Assembly (NCBI RefSeq): GCF_030519655.1
Contig: NZ_JAUMIT010000004.1
Span: 124,001 to 188,000 of the forward strand
Direction: 5' to 3'
DNA: 64,000 nucleotides
From: Wenyingzhuangia gilva
GTDB lineage: Bacteria > Bacteroidota > Bacteroidia > Flavobacteriales > Flavobacteriaceae
The position numbers and the translations under genes are program-made. Below, piece by piece: positions 35,549 through 44,014 of this stretch (the stretch's first letter is position 1; each line of letters opens with the position of its first letter). A model generated the notes under the pieces. That model saw only the letters and a list, made by a program, of their open reading frames with translations, ran no database searches and was not told the DNA's origin.

Positions 35549-36370
35549 TTAAATATGTATAGCAATGTTATTAATAAGAGCATTAAACAAAAGCTCCATG
35601 TCAACTTCGGTTTCTTCGTTTTTGTTTACAGATGTGATAATATGATATCCTTCAGGACATTTTTCCGAATAAAATACTTGTTCTTCACTTTGTAGGCTTG
35701 GTACTTTTTTAAATTGAAGTTTTTCGGCTATCTCATACAAATCATGGTTAAATGTTATTTTACCATGGTCAATCACTATTATTTTGTCTATAATATTTTC
35801 AATGTCTTTTACCTGATGGGTAGAAATCAAGACCAACTGATCTTCATTAATAGATTCTATCAATACTTTTCTGAATATTTTTTTTGATGGAATATCCAAT
35901 CCATTGGTTGGTTCATCAAGTAATAATAATTTGCTATTGGTAGCCAAAGCAAAACCAATGATGAATTTTTTTCTTTGTCCGTAAGATATTTTATCAAGTT
36001 TCATGTTCTCGTCCAATCGAAACTCAATCAAAATATTTTTCAGTTTATCAACATCAAAATTTGGATATAATGGAGCAAAATTCTTTATGAATGATTTTAT
36101 TTTAATATTTGGAACATAAGGTTCATCTGTAACCAAATATAAGTCAGATAAAAAATGAGGATTCTTGTCATAAGGTTCAAAACCATTAATATCAATACTT
36201 CCCGATTTTTGACTTAATAATCCTGATAAAAGTTGTAATAAGGTAGATTTACCCGCTCCGTTTTTACCTAGCAAACCAACAATGCTTCCTGAATGAAGTT
36301 GTAATGTTAAATCCTGAAAGAGTTGTTTTTCTTTTGAATGGTTAAAATTTAAATTTTCTATTGTAATCAT
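35549..36370 (-). CDS. ABC transporter ATP-binding protein
   Basis: I choose the ATG at 36370 (273 aa, MITIENLNF); another ATG at 36391 would leave almost no leader given the promoter. Walker A GKNGAGKST (35-43), signature SYGQR (129-133), Walker B LLLLDE (148-153) and the STHQ switch histidine are all present. The final ~60 residues are a short tail of the kind seen in drug or peptide exporters. It is the first gene of an operon that continues through the permease, the GntR regulator and the two anchored thioredoxin-like proteins. Confidence 0.9.
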   Translation of the reverse strand: MITIENLNFNHSKEKQLFQDLTLQLHSGSIVGLLGKNGAGKSTLLQLLSGLLSQKSGSIDINGFEPYDKNPHFLSDLYLVTDEPYVPNIKIKSFIKNFAPLYPNFDVDKLKNILIEFRLDENMKLDKISYGQRKKFIIGFALATNSKLLLLDEPTNGLDIPSKKIFRKVLIESINEDQLVLISTHQVKDIENIIDKIIVIDHGKITFNHDLYEIAEKLQFKKVPSLQSEEQVFYSEKCPEGYHIITSVNKNEETEVDMELLFNALINNIAIHI

Positions 36371-36405
36371 AGCAGATTGTATTAGTGTCATATTTAACTA
36401 TAACA

Positions 36406-36435
36406 CGAAGATAGTAGTAAAATTTAAATATCAAA
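36406..36435 (-). promoter_or_regulatory. Promoter of the ABC/GntR/thioredoxin-like operon
   Basis: On the minus strand TTTG (36432-36435) is followed after 18 bases by TATCTTCG (36406-36413), one mismatch from TAnnTTTG. Transcription would begin near 36400, giving a ~30-base leader to the ATG at 36370. Confidence 0.5.
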
Positions 36436-36472
36436 GAGTTTTCTAAATATTTTTAAATAATGAGGAATAAAA

Positions 36473-36502
36473 AAACGCTCAATAACTTGATATTGAGCGT
36501 TT
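36473..36502 (-). terminator. Terminator of the aldo/keto reductase gene
   Basis: A perfect 12-bp stem AAACGCTCAATA with a 6-base loop, followed on the minus strand by a T run. It begins just beyond the stop at 36526. Confidence 0.85.
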
Positions 36503-36525
36503 ATAGAATGGAAATTGTTTTTTGT

Positions 36526-37509
36526 TTAATAAGAACCACGAATGTGTTGGTGAACTTTTTTTTGGTAAAACTCCGAAAGTTCTTTCATTGTTTTTTCTGA
36601 TAAAGGAGACAAACTACTTGCTTTTGCATTTCCTTCAATGTGCTTAGAAGAACTTGCTCCAGGAATAATTGTAGTAACCGCATCGTGATCTAAAATCCAT
36701 CTTAACGATAACTCTGTTAACGATAAATTATCAGGGCAAATGCTTTTTAGTTCTTCAGTTAATTCAACTCCTTTTTCAAACGGAAGTCCAGCAAAAGTTT
36801 CTCCAACATTAAAAGCTTCTCCATCTTTGTTAAAGTTTCTGTGATCGCTTTCTAAAAACTGAGTGTCTTTGCTAAATTTACCGGTTAACAATCCACTAGC
36901 TAAAGGTAAACGAACAATAATTCCCACTCCTTTAGCTTTGGCTTGTGGTAATAATTCTTTGACTAATTTTTGTCTAAAAACATTAAAAATGACTTGTAAA
37001 GATTGGATTCCCTCTTGTTCCAAACATAAAAGTCCTTCTTCTACACTTTCTACACTAGCACCAAAATGAAGAATTTTACCTTCTTCTTGTAAAGTTCTTA
37101 ACCAATTAAAAATATCTCCTTTTTTTAAAGCATCTAAAGGAATACAGTGTAATTGAATTAAATCTAGTGTTTTAACACCTAATCTTTTTAAAGAACCGTC
37201 TATATGGTTTCTTAATGCTTCTTCGGTGTAATGATTTGGAAAAACTTCAGCACTTCGTCCAAACTTGGTTGCTACTCTAATTTTAGTCTCGCAATTTTTT
37301 ATAAACGCTCCAATTAATTCTTCACTACGTCCATCACCATATACATCTGCTGTGTCAAAAAAAGTAATGCCTTTTTCTACAGCTTTGCTAAGAATGTCAA
37401 AAGCTTCTTCTTTGGCTATTTCATTTCCCCAATTGGCACCAATTTGCCAACATCCTAGTCCAACTTCACTTACATTAAATCCTTTGTTTCCTAATGTTCT
37501 AATATTCAT
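36526..37509 (-). CDS. Aldo/keto reductase
   Basis: The 327-residue cytosolic protein has the complete catalytic tetrad: Asp52 and Tyr57 in FFDTADVYGDG, Lys82 in VATKFGR and His121 in LIQLHCIP. The C-terminal IIPGASSSKHIEGN is the NADP-binding region. Such enzymes reduce carbonyls with NADPH in a TIM barrel. It resembles the YajO/L-glyceraldehyde reductase branch; substrate unknown. It is 18 bases downstream of a small membrane protein gene on the same strand. Confidence 0.9.
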   Translation of the reverse strand: MNIRTLGNKGFNVSEVGLGCWQIGANWGNEIAKEEAFDILSKAVEKGITFFDTADVYGDGRSEELIGAFIKNCETKIRVATKFGRSAEVFPNHYTEEALRNHIDGSLKRLGVKTLDLIQLHCIPLDALKKGDIFNWLRTLQEEGKILHFGASVESVEEGLLCLEQEGIQSLQVIFNVFRQKLVKELLPQAKAKGVGIIVRLPLASGLLTGKFSKDTQFLESDHRNFNKDGEAFNVGETFAGLPFEKGVELTEELKSICPDNLSLTELSLRWILDHDAVTTIIPGASSSKHIEGNAKASSLSPLSEKTMKELSEFYQKKVHQHIRGSY

Positions 37510-37527
37510 TTACTTCTGTTTGTTTAA

Positions 37528-37911
37528 TTATATATGTGGTGTTTCTTCTAAATGTTTTTGTTTTTTCTCCCCTTTATAAGCATATAGAAATAAGGCACAA
37601 ATAAAAATAATGATAAATAGAAAATACAATCCGTAAGTTTTTAACCATGCTGCAATGGTTTCAAAATGTTTACTAGCCCACCAATAGTAAAATAAACCAG
37701 CTACGACTCCAATAAGTCCGCTAATTCCATATTTTTTACTAGAGGTTAAACTTTTAATATTTTGTAATAATGCAGAAAAAGAAAAGGCAATAATCACCAC
37801 TACAACTAAGGTGCTTACAAAACTAAGTGTACTAGATTGTATGTCTAAAGACATCATCATTAAGATTAATAATTCGCTTATAAGTATGGTTAACAAAGCT
37901 CCAGTTTTCAT
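37528..37911 (-). CDS. Small four-helix membrane protein
   Basis: The 127-residue protein has four predicted membrane helices and a basic, charged C-terminus (YAYKGEKKQKHLEETPHI). No family is recognised. It starts at the ATG at 37911 and lies 18 bases upstream of the aldo/keto reductase, so the two are probably co-transcribed. Confidence 0.6.
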   Translation of the reverse strand: MKTGALLTILISELLILMMMSLDIQSSTLSFVSTLVVVVIIAFSFSALLQNIKSLTSSKKYGISGLIGVVAGLFYYWWASKHFETIAAWLKTYGLYFLFIIIFICALFLYAYKGEKKQKHLEETPHI

Positions 37912-38119
37912 ATTAATTTAATTTTAAGTTTTAAAAAATAAATATAAGGATAGTATATAAATTATACTGTGTTTTTGTTTTTTATATCAACTCAAGGTAA
38001 TTCAGATAAAGAATACTTTTATGATTTGTAATCAATAGTTTTATTGTGATTTGTTTAATAACGAGGTGTTTAAATTATTTTTTTTTCACATATAGGTTTG
38101 TTTTGTTGATGATATGTTT

Positions 38120-38152
38120 AAAATTTAAAAGTATTTGATTAAAATTTAATAG
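38120..38152 (+). promoter_or_regulatory. Shared 33-bp upstream element of the pectin locus, copy 1
   Basis: Thirty-three bases here are identical to 51636-51668, upstream of susC. In both places the element begins exactly 60 bases before the GTAATCGATTAC palindrome. It is AT-only apart from three G (AAAATTTAAAAG, then TATTTG and AATAG) and may bind an activator such as the hybrid two-component regulator. Confidence 0.55.
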
Positions 38153-38167
38153 AGGTTAGGACTTTGT

Positions 38168-38196
38168 TTTGATATTTTCGTAATCGATTACTTTTG
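38168..38196 (+). promoter_or_regulatory. Promoter with LacI-type operator for the pectin enzyme operon
   Basis: TTTG (38168-38171), 17 bases, then TACTTTTG (38189-38196), an exact TAnnTTTG. The 12-bp palindrome GTAATCGATTAC (38180-38191) overlaps the -7 box; its NCGN centre is typical of LacI-family operators. Binding there would block initiation. The leader to the GH105 start is ~105 bases. The same arrangement precedes susC. Confidence 0.65.
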
Positions 38197-38307
38197 TTAT
38201 TGATGGTTTTTAAACAATCAATAATCTTAATTAAAAAGCTAGTGCTAATATCAATAAGATTTCGTACTAGCTTTTTGTTGAAATTTTAAGAAATAAATAA
38301 TAGAACC

Positions 38308-39543
38308 ATGATGAGAATTAGATTTAAGAATATCGCCTATTTTTTAAGTGTATTATTGGTAGCAGTGTTGTTTTCCTGCAAAACCAGTAAAAAAGAAGAA
38401 CAGCATAAAACTGAAAAAACGGCTACAGAATTAAAGTGGTCCGAACGTATGTTGATTTCCGAAATGAAACGTTTTCCGGAATCTTGGATGTTAGATTTTC
38501 ATAAAAAACCAAAATGGAGTTATCCAAATGGATTGGTGTTAATGGCAGCTAAAAGAGTATATGATGAAACTCATAAGGAGGAGTATTATAACTACATTTA
38601 TAGTTATCCTGATACGATGGTAAATCCACAAGGAGAAATTTTAACCTATTCTTTCGAAAAAACAAATTTGGACATGTTAAAGTCTGGAGATGTACTGTTG
38701 TATGTTTACGAAAAAACCAAAGAAGAAAGATTTTTAAAAGCGATTCAGACCCTAAGAAAACAAATTGATGCACAACCAAGAACTTCAGATGGAGGATTTT
38801 GGCATAAGAAAAGATATACACATCAAATGTGGTTAGATGGATTGTTTATGGCTCAGCCTTTTTATGCACAATATACTAGTATGTTTAGTAAAGGAGATGA
38901 TGCAAAAAAAGCTTATGACGATATTGTTCATCAGTTTGATTTGATTCAAAAACACACCAAAGATCCAAATACAGGATTGTTATATCACGGTTGGGACGAA
39001 AGTAAAGAACAAGCTTGGGCAAACAAACAAACTGGGACTTCTCCTAATTTTTGGTCAAGAGCCATGGGATGGTATGGAATGGCTATTGTAGATGTCTTAG
39101 ATAATTTTCCAAAAGATCATCCAGGAAGAGAAAGACTAATTACTTATTTAAACGAATTTTCAGAGGCATTGATAAAGGTTCAAGATGAAAAAACAGGATT
39201 ATGGTACCAGGTCTTAGACCAAGGCAATAGAGATGGAAACTATTTAGAAGCAACAGGTTCCTCAATGTTTGCTTATGCTTTTGCTAAGGGAGCAAACAAA
39301 GGCTATTTACCAAAAAAATATAAGAATATTGCTTTAAAAGCCTATAACGGAATCTTAAATAATCTGATTAGTGTTGAGGAAGACGGAACGGTCAATTTAA
39401 ATCAATGTTGCGCGGTGGCTGGTTTAGGAGGGAATCCTTATCGCGATGGAAGTTATGAGTATTATGTAAACGAACAAATTAGAGCCAATGATCCCAAAGG
39501 GACTGGTGCTTTTATTTTAGCAAGTTTAGAATTAGATAAATAA
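38308..39543 (+). CDS. Unsaturated rhamnogalacturonyl/glucuronyl hydrolase, GH105, lipoprotein
   Basis: The 411-residue protein has a lipobox (LFSC). An (alpha/alpha)6 barrel follows with the GH105 pattern: SYPNGLVLMAAKR, YTHQMWLDGLFMAQPF (whose Asp is the acid in YteR/YesR-type enzymes), FWSRAMGWYGMAI and LEATGSSMFAYAFAKG. Members hydrate the double bond left by pectate or rhamnogalacturonan lyases, freeing the terminal unsaturated uronic acid. It is first in the operon, behind the LacI-type promoter. GH88 is the main alternative but the length and motifs suit GH105. Confidence 0.85.
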   Translation: MMRIRFKNIAYFLSVLLVAVLFSCKTSKKEEQHKTEKTATELKWSERMLISEMKRFPESWMLDFHKKPKWSYPNGLVLMAAKRVYDETHKEEYYNYIYSYPDTMVNPQGEILTYSFEKTNLDMLKSGDVLLYVYEKTKEERFLKAIQTLRKQIDAQPRTSDGGFWHKKRYTHQMWLDGLFMAQPFYAQYTSMFSKGDDAKKAYDDIVHQFDLIQKHTKDPNTGLLYHGWDESKEQAWANKQTGTSPNFWSRAMGWYGMAIVDVLDNFPKDHPGRERLITYLNEFSEALIKVQDEKTGLWYQVLDQGNRDGNYLEATGSSMFAYAFAKGANKGYLPKKYKNIALKAYNGILNNLISVEEDGTVNLNQCCAVAGLGGNPYRDGSYEYYVNEQIRANDPKGTGAFILASLELDK

Positions 39544-39567
39544 TTAAGATAAAAAAGAGTATAAAAG

Positions 39568-41196
39568 ATGAAAAAATTCAGTTTACTAACTATTTTTTTG
39601 ATAACTGCTTTTTGTTTTGCACAAAAAAATGAAGTGTATAAATCACAAGTTTGGGTGGCAGATCAAGGAGATGGAACTTATAAAAACCCTATTCTTCATG
39701 CTGATTATTCAGATCCTGATGTGACCAGAGCAGGAAACGATTATTATATGACGGCCTCTAGTTTTAACGCTGCTCCAGGATTGCCTATTTTACATTCAAA
39801 AGACATGGTCAATTGGGAACTAATTAATTACGCATTGCCACTACAAGTGCCTGTAGAACATTTTAATATTCCGCAGCACGGTAATGGTGTTTGGGCTCCA
39901 AGTATTAGATATCATAACAATGAGTTTTATATTTATTGGGGAGATCCAGATTTTGGAATTTACATGGTAAAAACCAAAGATCCTGCAGGTGAATGGGAAG
40001 AGCCTGTATTGGTCATGAAAGCCAAAGGAGCAATAGATCCTTGTCCGCTTTGGGATGAAGACGGAAAAGCTTATTTATCAGTAGCATGGGCGGGAAGTCG
40101 TGCGGGAGTAAAAAGTATCTTAACCCTATTTAAGTTAAGTCCTGATGGAACGAAAGTATTAGATCTTGGTCGTCATGTGTTTGATGGACATGAGGATCAT
40201 CCAACGGTAGAAGGAACTAAAATGTACAAAAGAAATGGATATTATTACATTTTTGCTCCTGCAGGAGGAGTGGCAACAGGTTGGCAATTAATTTTAAGAT
40301 CTAAAAACATTTATGGTCCTTACGAAGAGAAAATAGTGCTAGAGCAAGGTAAAACTAGCGTTAATGGTCCTCACCAAGGAGCGTGGGTAGAAACTCTTGA
40401 AGGAGAAGATTGGTTTTATCACTTTCAAGATGTAGATGCTTACGGTAGAATTGTGCATTTACAACCTATGGATTGGAAAAATGACTGGCCTGTCATGGGG
40501 AAAGATCATGACGGAAATGGAATTGGAGAGCCTGTTATGACTCATAAAAAACCAAACGTAGGAAAAACATATGCTATTGAAACCCCAAAAGAAACAGATG
40601 AGTTTAATGGTGATGGTTTAGGAATACAGTGGCAGTGGAATGCAAATCCAAATATTTTATGGCATGCGCAGTTGCCAGGAAAAGATTATTTAAGATTGTT
40701 TAGCATGGCCATACCCGAAGAGGCAAAGAATTTATGGGATGTACCAAATTTATTGTTGCAAAAGTTTCCTGCACCAAATTTTACGGTAGATACTAAAATA
40801 ACATTGACTCCAGAAGATGCCAAACAACCACGTAAAGCCGGGGTGATCGTGATGGGAAGAGATTACGCAACGGTAACTATTACTCAAAAAGAAGGGGAGT
40901 TTTACTTAGAGCAAACTCAAGCGATTAATGCTGACAGAGGTGCAGAGGAAACTATTAATGAAGAAATAAAACTAAAAGATAATCAAGTATTTATTAAAGT
41001 TGAAGTAGTAGCACCAGATGCCATGTGTCAGTTTAGTTATAGTGAAAATGGAAAAAGATTTAAAAAAATCGGAAAACCATTCAAAGCCAGAGTAGGGAAG
41101 TGGATAGGAGCAAAAGTAGGATTGTTTAGCATTAGTACACCTGAGGCTAAACGTGGAGGTTATGCAGATGTAGATTATTTTAGAATTACAAAATAA
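39568..41196 (+). CDS. Glycoside hydrolase family 43 with C-terminal beta-sandwich
   Basis: The 542-residue exported protein (signal peptide to ~19) starts with the five-bladed propeller: HADYSDPDVTRAGNDYYMTASS with the catalytic base Asp (48-52), IDPCPLWDEDGKAYLS with the pKa-setting Asp, and HPTVEGTKMYKRNGYYYIFAPAGG with the general-acid Glu. A C-terminal ~190-residue beta-sandwich follows, as in larger GH43 xylosidases/arabinofuranosidases. In a pectin locus it most likely removes arabinose or xylose side groups. Linkage is not determinable from sequence. It is 24 bases after the GH105 gene. Confidence 0.85.
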   Translation: MKKFSLLTIFLITAFCFAQKNEVYKSQVWVADQGDGTYKNPILHADYSDPDVTRAGNDYYMTASSFNAAPGLPILHSKDMVNWELINYALPLQVPVEHFNIPQHGNGVWAPSIRYHNNEFYIYWGDPDFGIYMVKTKDPAGEWEEPVLVMKAKGAIDPCPLWDEDGKAYLSVAWAGSRAGVKSILTLFKLSPDGTKVLDLGRHVFDGHEDHPTVEGTKMYKRNGYYYIFAPAGGVATGWQLILRSKNIYGPYEEKIVLEQGKTSVNGPHQGAWVETLEGEDWFYHFQDVDAYGRIVHLQPMDWKNDWPVMGKDHDGNGIGEPVMTHKKPNVGKTYAIETPKETDEFNGDGLGIQWQWNANPNILWHAQLPGKDYLRLFSMAIPEEAKNLWDVPNLLLQKFPAPNFTVDTKITLTPEDAKQPRKAGVIVMGRDYATVTITQKEGEFYLEQTQAINADRGAEETINEEIKLKDNQVFIKVEVVAPDAMCQFSYSENGKRFKKIGKPFKARVGKWIGAKVGLFSISTPEAKRGGYADVDYFRITK

Positions 41197-41207
41197 ATAA
41201 ATAAAGA

Positions 41208-42905
41208 ATGAAATTATTAAAATCAGTCCTAAGCACTGTATTGGTATTAGGAATAGGGTTTGTTCAAACAAATCATGCTCAATCAAAAGAACAAGAAGCG
41301 TTGAGCACCATATATAAAAATATAGAGTTTGAAATGGCTGCTGTAAAGCAAGTAAAGTTTCTGAATAATGAAGTGAATATTAAAGATTTTGGAGCTATTG
41401 GTGATGGAGCTTTTAAAAACACAGAAGCTTTTAAACAAAGTATTGAAGCTTTGGTGAAAAATGGAGGAGGAACTGTGGTTGTTCCTGCGGGAATGTGGTA
41501 CACAGGACCTATTACTTTAAAAAGCAACATCAATTTGCATTTAGAAGACGGTGCTTTGATTCTTTTTAGTGATAATTTTGATGATTATCCAATTGTAAAA
41601 ACCAGTTTTGAAGGTTTAAATACAGTACGTTGTGTCTCTCCTATTAATGCAAATAATGCAGAAAACATAGCGATTACCGGTAACGGAATTATTGATGGTA
41701 ATGGTGATGCCTGGCGTCCTGTTAAAAAAAGTAAAATGACAGATCAGCAGTGGAAAAAATTAGTGAATTCTGGAGGTGTACTTTCTCAAGATAAAAAAAT
41801 ATGGTTTCCTTCAGAAGGTTCAAAAAAAGGATTTGAAAGTAGTACAAATTTTAACGTTCCTGATTTAATTGGTGATGAAGAATTAGCTACCGTTAAAGAT
41901 TTTCTTCGTCCTGTGATGGTTAGTTTGATCAATTGTAAAACAGTTTTGTTAGATGGTCTTACGTTTCAAAATTCACCTGCATGGAACCTTCACCCGTTAA
42001 TGTGTGAGGATATTACTATTAGAAATTTAAGCATTCGTAATCCTTGGTATTCACAAAATGGAGATGGGTTAGATTTAGAATCTTGTAATCGTGCATTGAT
42101 TTATAACAATACTTTTGATGTTGGAGACGATGCCATTTGTATAAAATCAGGAAAGGATAAAGACGGTAGAGATCGTAACATGCCTTCACAGAATGTTATT
42201 GTAAAAAACAATATTGTTTATCATGCTCATGGTGGTTTTGTGGTTGGTAGCGAAATGTCTGGTGGAGTTAAAAATGTACATGTATCTAACTGTACATTTA
42301 TAGGGACAGATGTTGGTTTACGATTTAAAAGTACCAGAGGTAGAGGTGGAATTGTTGAGGATATTTATATTTCTAACATTAACATGGTTCATATTCCAAC
42401 AGAGGCCATTCGTTTCAACTTATATTATTCAGGTAAATCGCCAGTTTTAGAGGAAGGGCAAGAAACAGATACTAAAATTCAAGATCAGGAATTGGTAGCT
42501 GTGACAGAAGAAACGCCTTCTTTTAGAAATATATTTATGAAAAATATTCATGTAGCTGATTCTGAAACAGCAGTGTTTTTTATGGGGTTACCAGAAATGA
42601 ACTTAAAAAATATTTCTATTGAAAATTCTGTGTTCGAAACTAAAAAAGGGATTACAGCAATAGATTCTGATGGTATTACATTAAAAAATGTTACCATAAA
42701 AGCTTCGGATGATTTTGCTTTAACTATTTATAACAGTAAGAACATTACAACAAGTGGTTTTAACTTTACTGATAGTAAATCTGCTATTAAAGTTTTAGGG
42801 CCAAAAACAAATAATGTTCAGTTTGATAAAAAAGATGTTTCTAATGAAAAGGAGCAAATTCAAAGAGGGATGGGCTTAGGTAAAAATGCTGTAAAAATTA
42901 AATAA
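41208..42905 (+). CDS. Polygalacturonase, GH28
   Basis: The 565-residue exported protein is a right-handed beta-helix. KDFGAIGDGAFKNTEAF opens the domain. Catalytic motifs are in order: NGDGLDLES (about 283), GDDAICIKSGKD (about 306) and HGGFVVGSEMSGG (about 344), i.e. the three aspartates and the histidine of GH28. A long exported form with IIDGNGDAWRP is typical of exo-polygalacturonases acting on galacturonan. Signal peptide MKLLKSVLSTVLVLGIGFVQTNHAQ. It is 11 bases after the GH43 gene. Confidence 0.92.
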   Translation: MKLLKSVLSTVLVLGIGFVQTNHAQSKEQEALSTIYKNIEFEMAAVKQVKFLNNEVNIKDFGAIGDGAFKNTEAFKQSIEALVKNGGGTVVVPAGMWYTGPITLKSNINLHLEDGALILFSDNFDDYPIVKTSFEGLNTVRCVSPINANNAENIAITGNGIIDGNGDAWRPVKKSKMTDQQWKKLVNSGGVLSQDKKIWFPSEGSKKGFESSTNFNVPDLIGDEELATVKDFLRPVMVSLINCKTVLLDGLTFQNSPAWNLHPLMCEDITIRNLSIRNPWYSQNGDGLDLESCNRALIYNNTFDVGDDAICIKSGKDKDGRDRNMPSQNVIVKNNIVYHAHGGFVVGSEMSGGVKNVHVSNCTFIGTDVGLRFKSTRGRGGIVEDIYISNINMVHIPTEAIRFNLYYSGKSPVLEEGQETDTKIQDQELVAVTEETPSFRNIFMKNIHVADSETAVFFMGLPEMNLKNISIENSVFETKKGITAIDSDGITLKNVTIKASDDFALTIYNSKNITTSGFNFTDSKSAIKVLGPKTNNVQFDKKDVSNEKEQIQRGMGLGKNAVKIK

Positions 42906-42909
42906 GCGA

Positions 42910-43170
42910 ATGAAGCTTGTACAGATGTTTATCTTTAATATTTTTTTGTTCAATGCTTTCGGCCCAAGAAATAATTCCATTATGACAAAATGGTAAAATT
43001 CCTAATTCCAAAGGATTAGAACTTGAGGATGTTGAAGAACGTCAGAGAATTACACAAGTTTCTCAGCCTAATATGTTGGCTTTTTTTCCACCCAAAGAGG
43101 AGCAAAATGGTGCTAGTATTTTAAGGTTACCATCTGGAGGTATCAGAAATTGACCTATAATTTTTACGCT
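42910..43170 (+). pseudogene. Remnant of an alpha/beta-hydrolase esterase gene
   Basis: The interval between GH28 and CE12 contains the first ~85 codons of a degraded gene. From 42953 one frame reads LSAQEIIPL, a stop (TGA at 42983-42985, where relatives have Trp), then QNGKIPNSKGLELEDVEERQ on to NMLAFFPPKEEQNGASI and LPSGG. One base shift at about 43139 restores YQKLTYNFYA. An earlier shift in a T run near 42941-42948 joins the signal peptide (MKLVQMFIFNIFLF). The pattern PLWxNGKIPNS ... LTYN is that of exported acetyl/pectin esterases with a PGGGY oxyanion loop. The rest of the gene is deleted. At least two frameshifts and one nonsense change are visible. Confidence 0.72.
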
Positions 43171-43184
43171 AAAAAATAATAAAA

Positions 43185-44003
43185 ATGATTAGAAAAATAT
43201 TAAGTGGATTTGTGATTGTAACTTGTTTCGTTACGACCATTTCATGTGGTTCTGATAAGCAAAAAGAAACAACAGAATTAAAACCAACGGTAACCACTAT
43301 TTATTTAATTGGTGATTCAACGATGGCTAATTATGCGAATGACTATGATGAAAAAGACTACATGAAAACAAGATATCCGGTTACAGGATGGGGACAGGTT
43401 TTTCAGTCGTTTTTTTCTTCGGATAGTTTGAATCATGTATCAAATTTGATAAAAACAGATAGTGTTTTGGTGGATGATAGAGCTAGAGGGGGACGTAGTA
43501 CTAGAACGTTTTTTCAAGAAGGAAGATGGCGTGGTGTTTATGAAACTCTAAAAAAAGATGATATTGTCATCATGCAATTTGGACATAATGATGCCGCAAA
43601 GGAAAAGCATGAAAGGTATGTAAATATTGAAGGTTATAAAGAGTTTTTAAGGTTGTATGTTTCTCAAACAAGAGAAAAGGGAGCGATTCCTATTATTTTA
43701 ACTCCTGTGGCTAGAAATTACCCATGGAAAGATGATGTTTTAAATGATGTACATGGAGAATACGACCTTGCTCCGAAGGAGGTGGCTAAGGAAATGAATG
43801 TACATTTAATAGATTTAAACCTAAAATCTCGTGATTTTTTTACTAAAAAAGGAAAAGACTTTGTGTCACAAAATTACTTTATGAATTTACCAGCAGGGAA
43901 ATTTGAAGCATATCCTGACGGGCAAAATGACAATACTCACTTTCAGCCAGAAGGAGCTAAGGAGGTAGCAAAATTAGTATATAAAGGAATACAAAAATTA
44001 TAG
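43185..44003 (+). CDS. Rhamnogalacturonan acetylesterase, CE12, lipoprotein
   Basis: The 272-residue protein has a lipobox (TTISC, Cys21). SGNH blocks are present: IYLIGDSTMANY (Ser45), ARGGRSTRTFFQEGRW (oxyanion Gly), MQFGHNDAAK (Asn) and NDNTHFQPEGAKEVA (Asp-x-x-His) near the C-terminus. These match rhamnogalacturonan acetylesterases, which remove acetyl groups from galacturonic acid in the RG-I backbone. It follows the esterase remnant and is 11 bases before the CE8 gene, so it remains in the operon. Confidence 0.9.
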   Translation: MIRKILSGFVIVTCFVTTISCGSDKQKETTELKPTVTTIYLIGDSTMANYANDYDEKDYMKTRYPVTGWGQVFQSFFSSDSLNHVSNLIKTDSVLVDDRARGGRSTRTFFQEGRWRGVYETLKKDDIVIMQFGHNDAAKEKHERYVNIEGYKEFLRLYVSQTREKGAIPIILTPVARNYPWKDDVLNDVHGEYDLAPKEVAKEMNVHLIDLNLKSRDFFTKKGKDFVSQNYFMNLPAGKFEAYPDGQNDNTHFQPEGAKEVAKLVYKGIQKL

Positions 44004-44014
44004 AAAATATAGTC

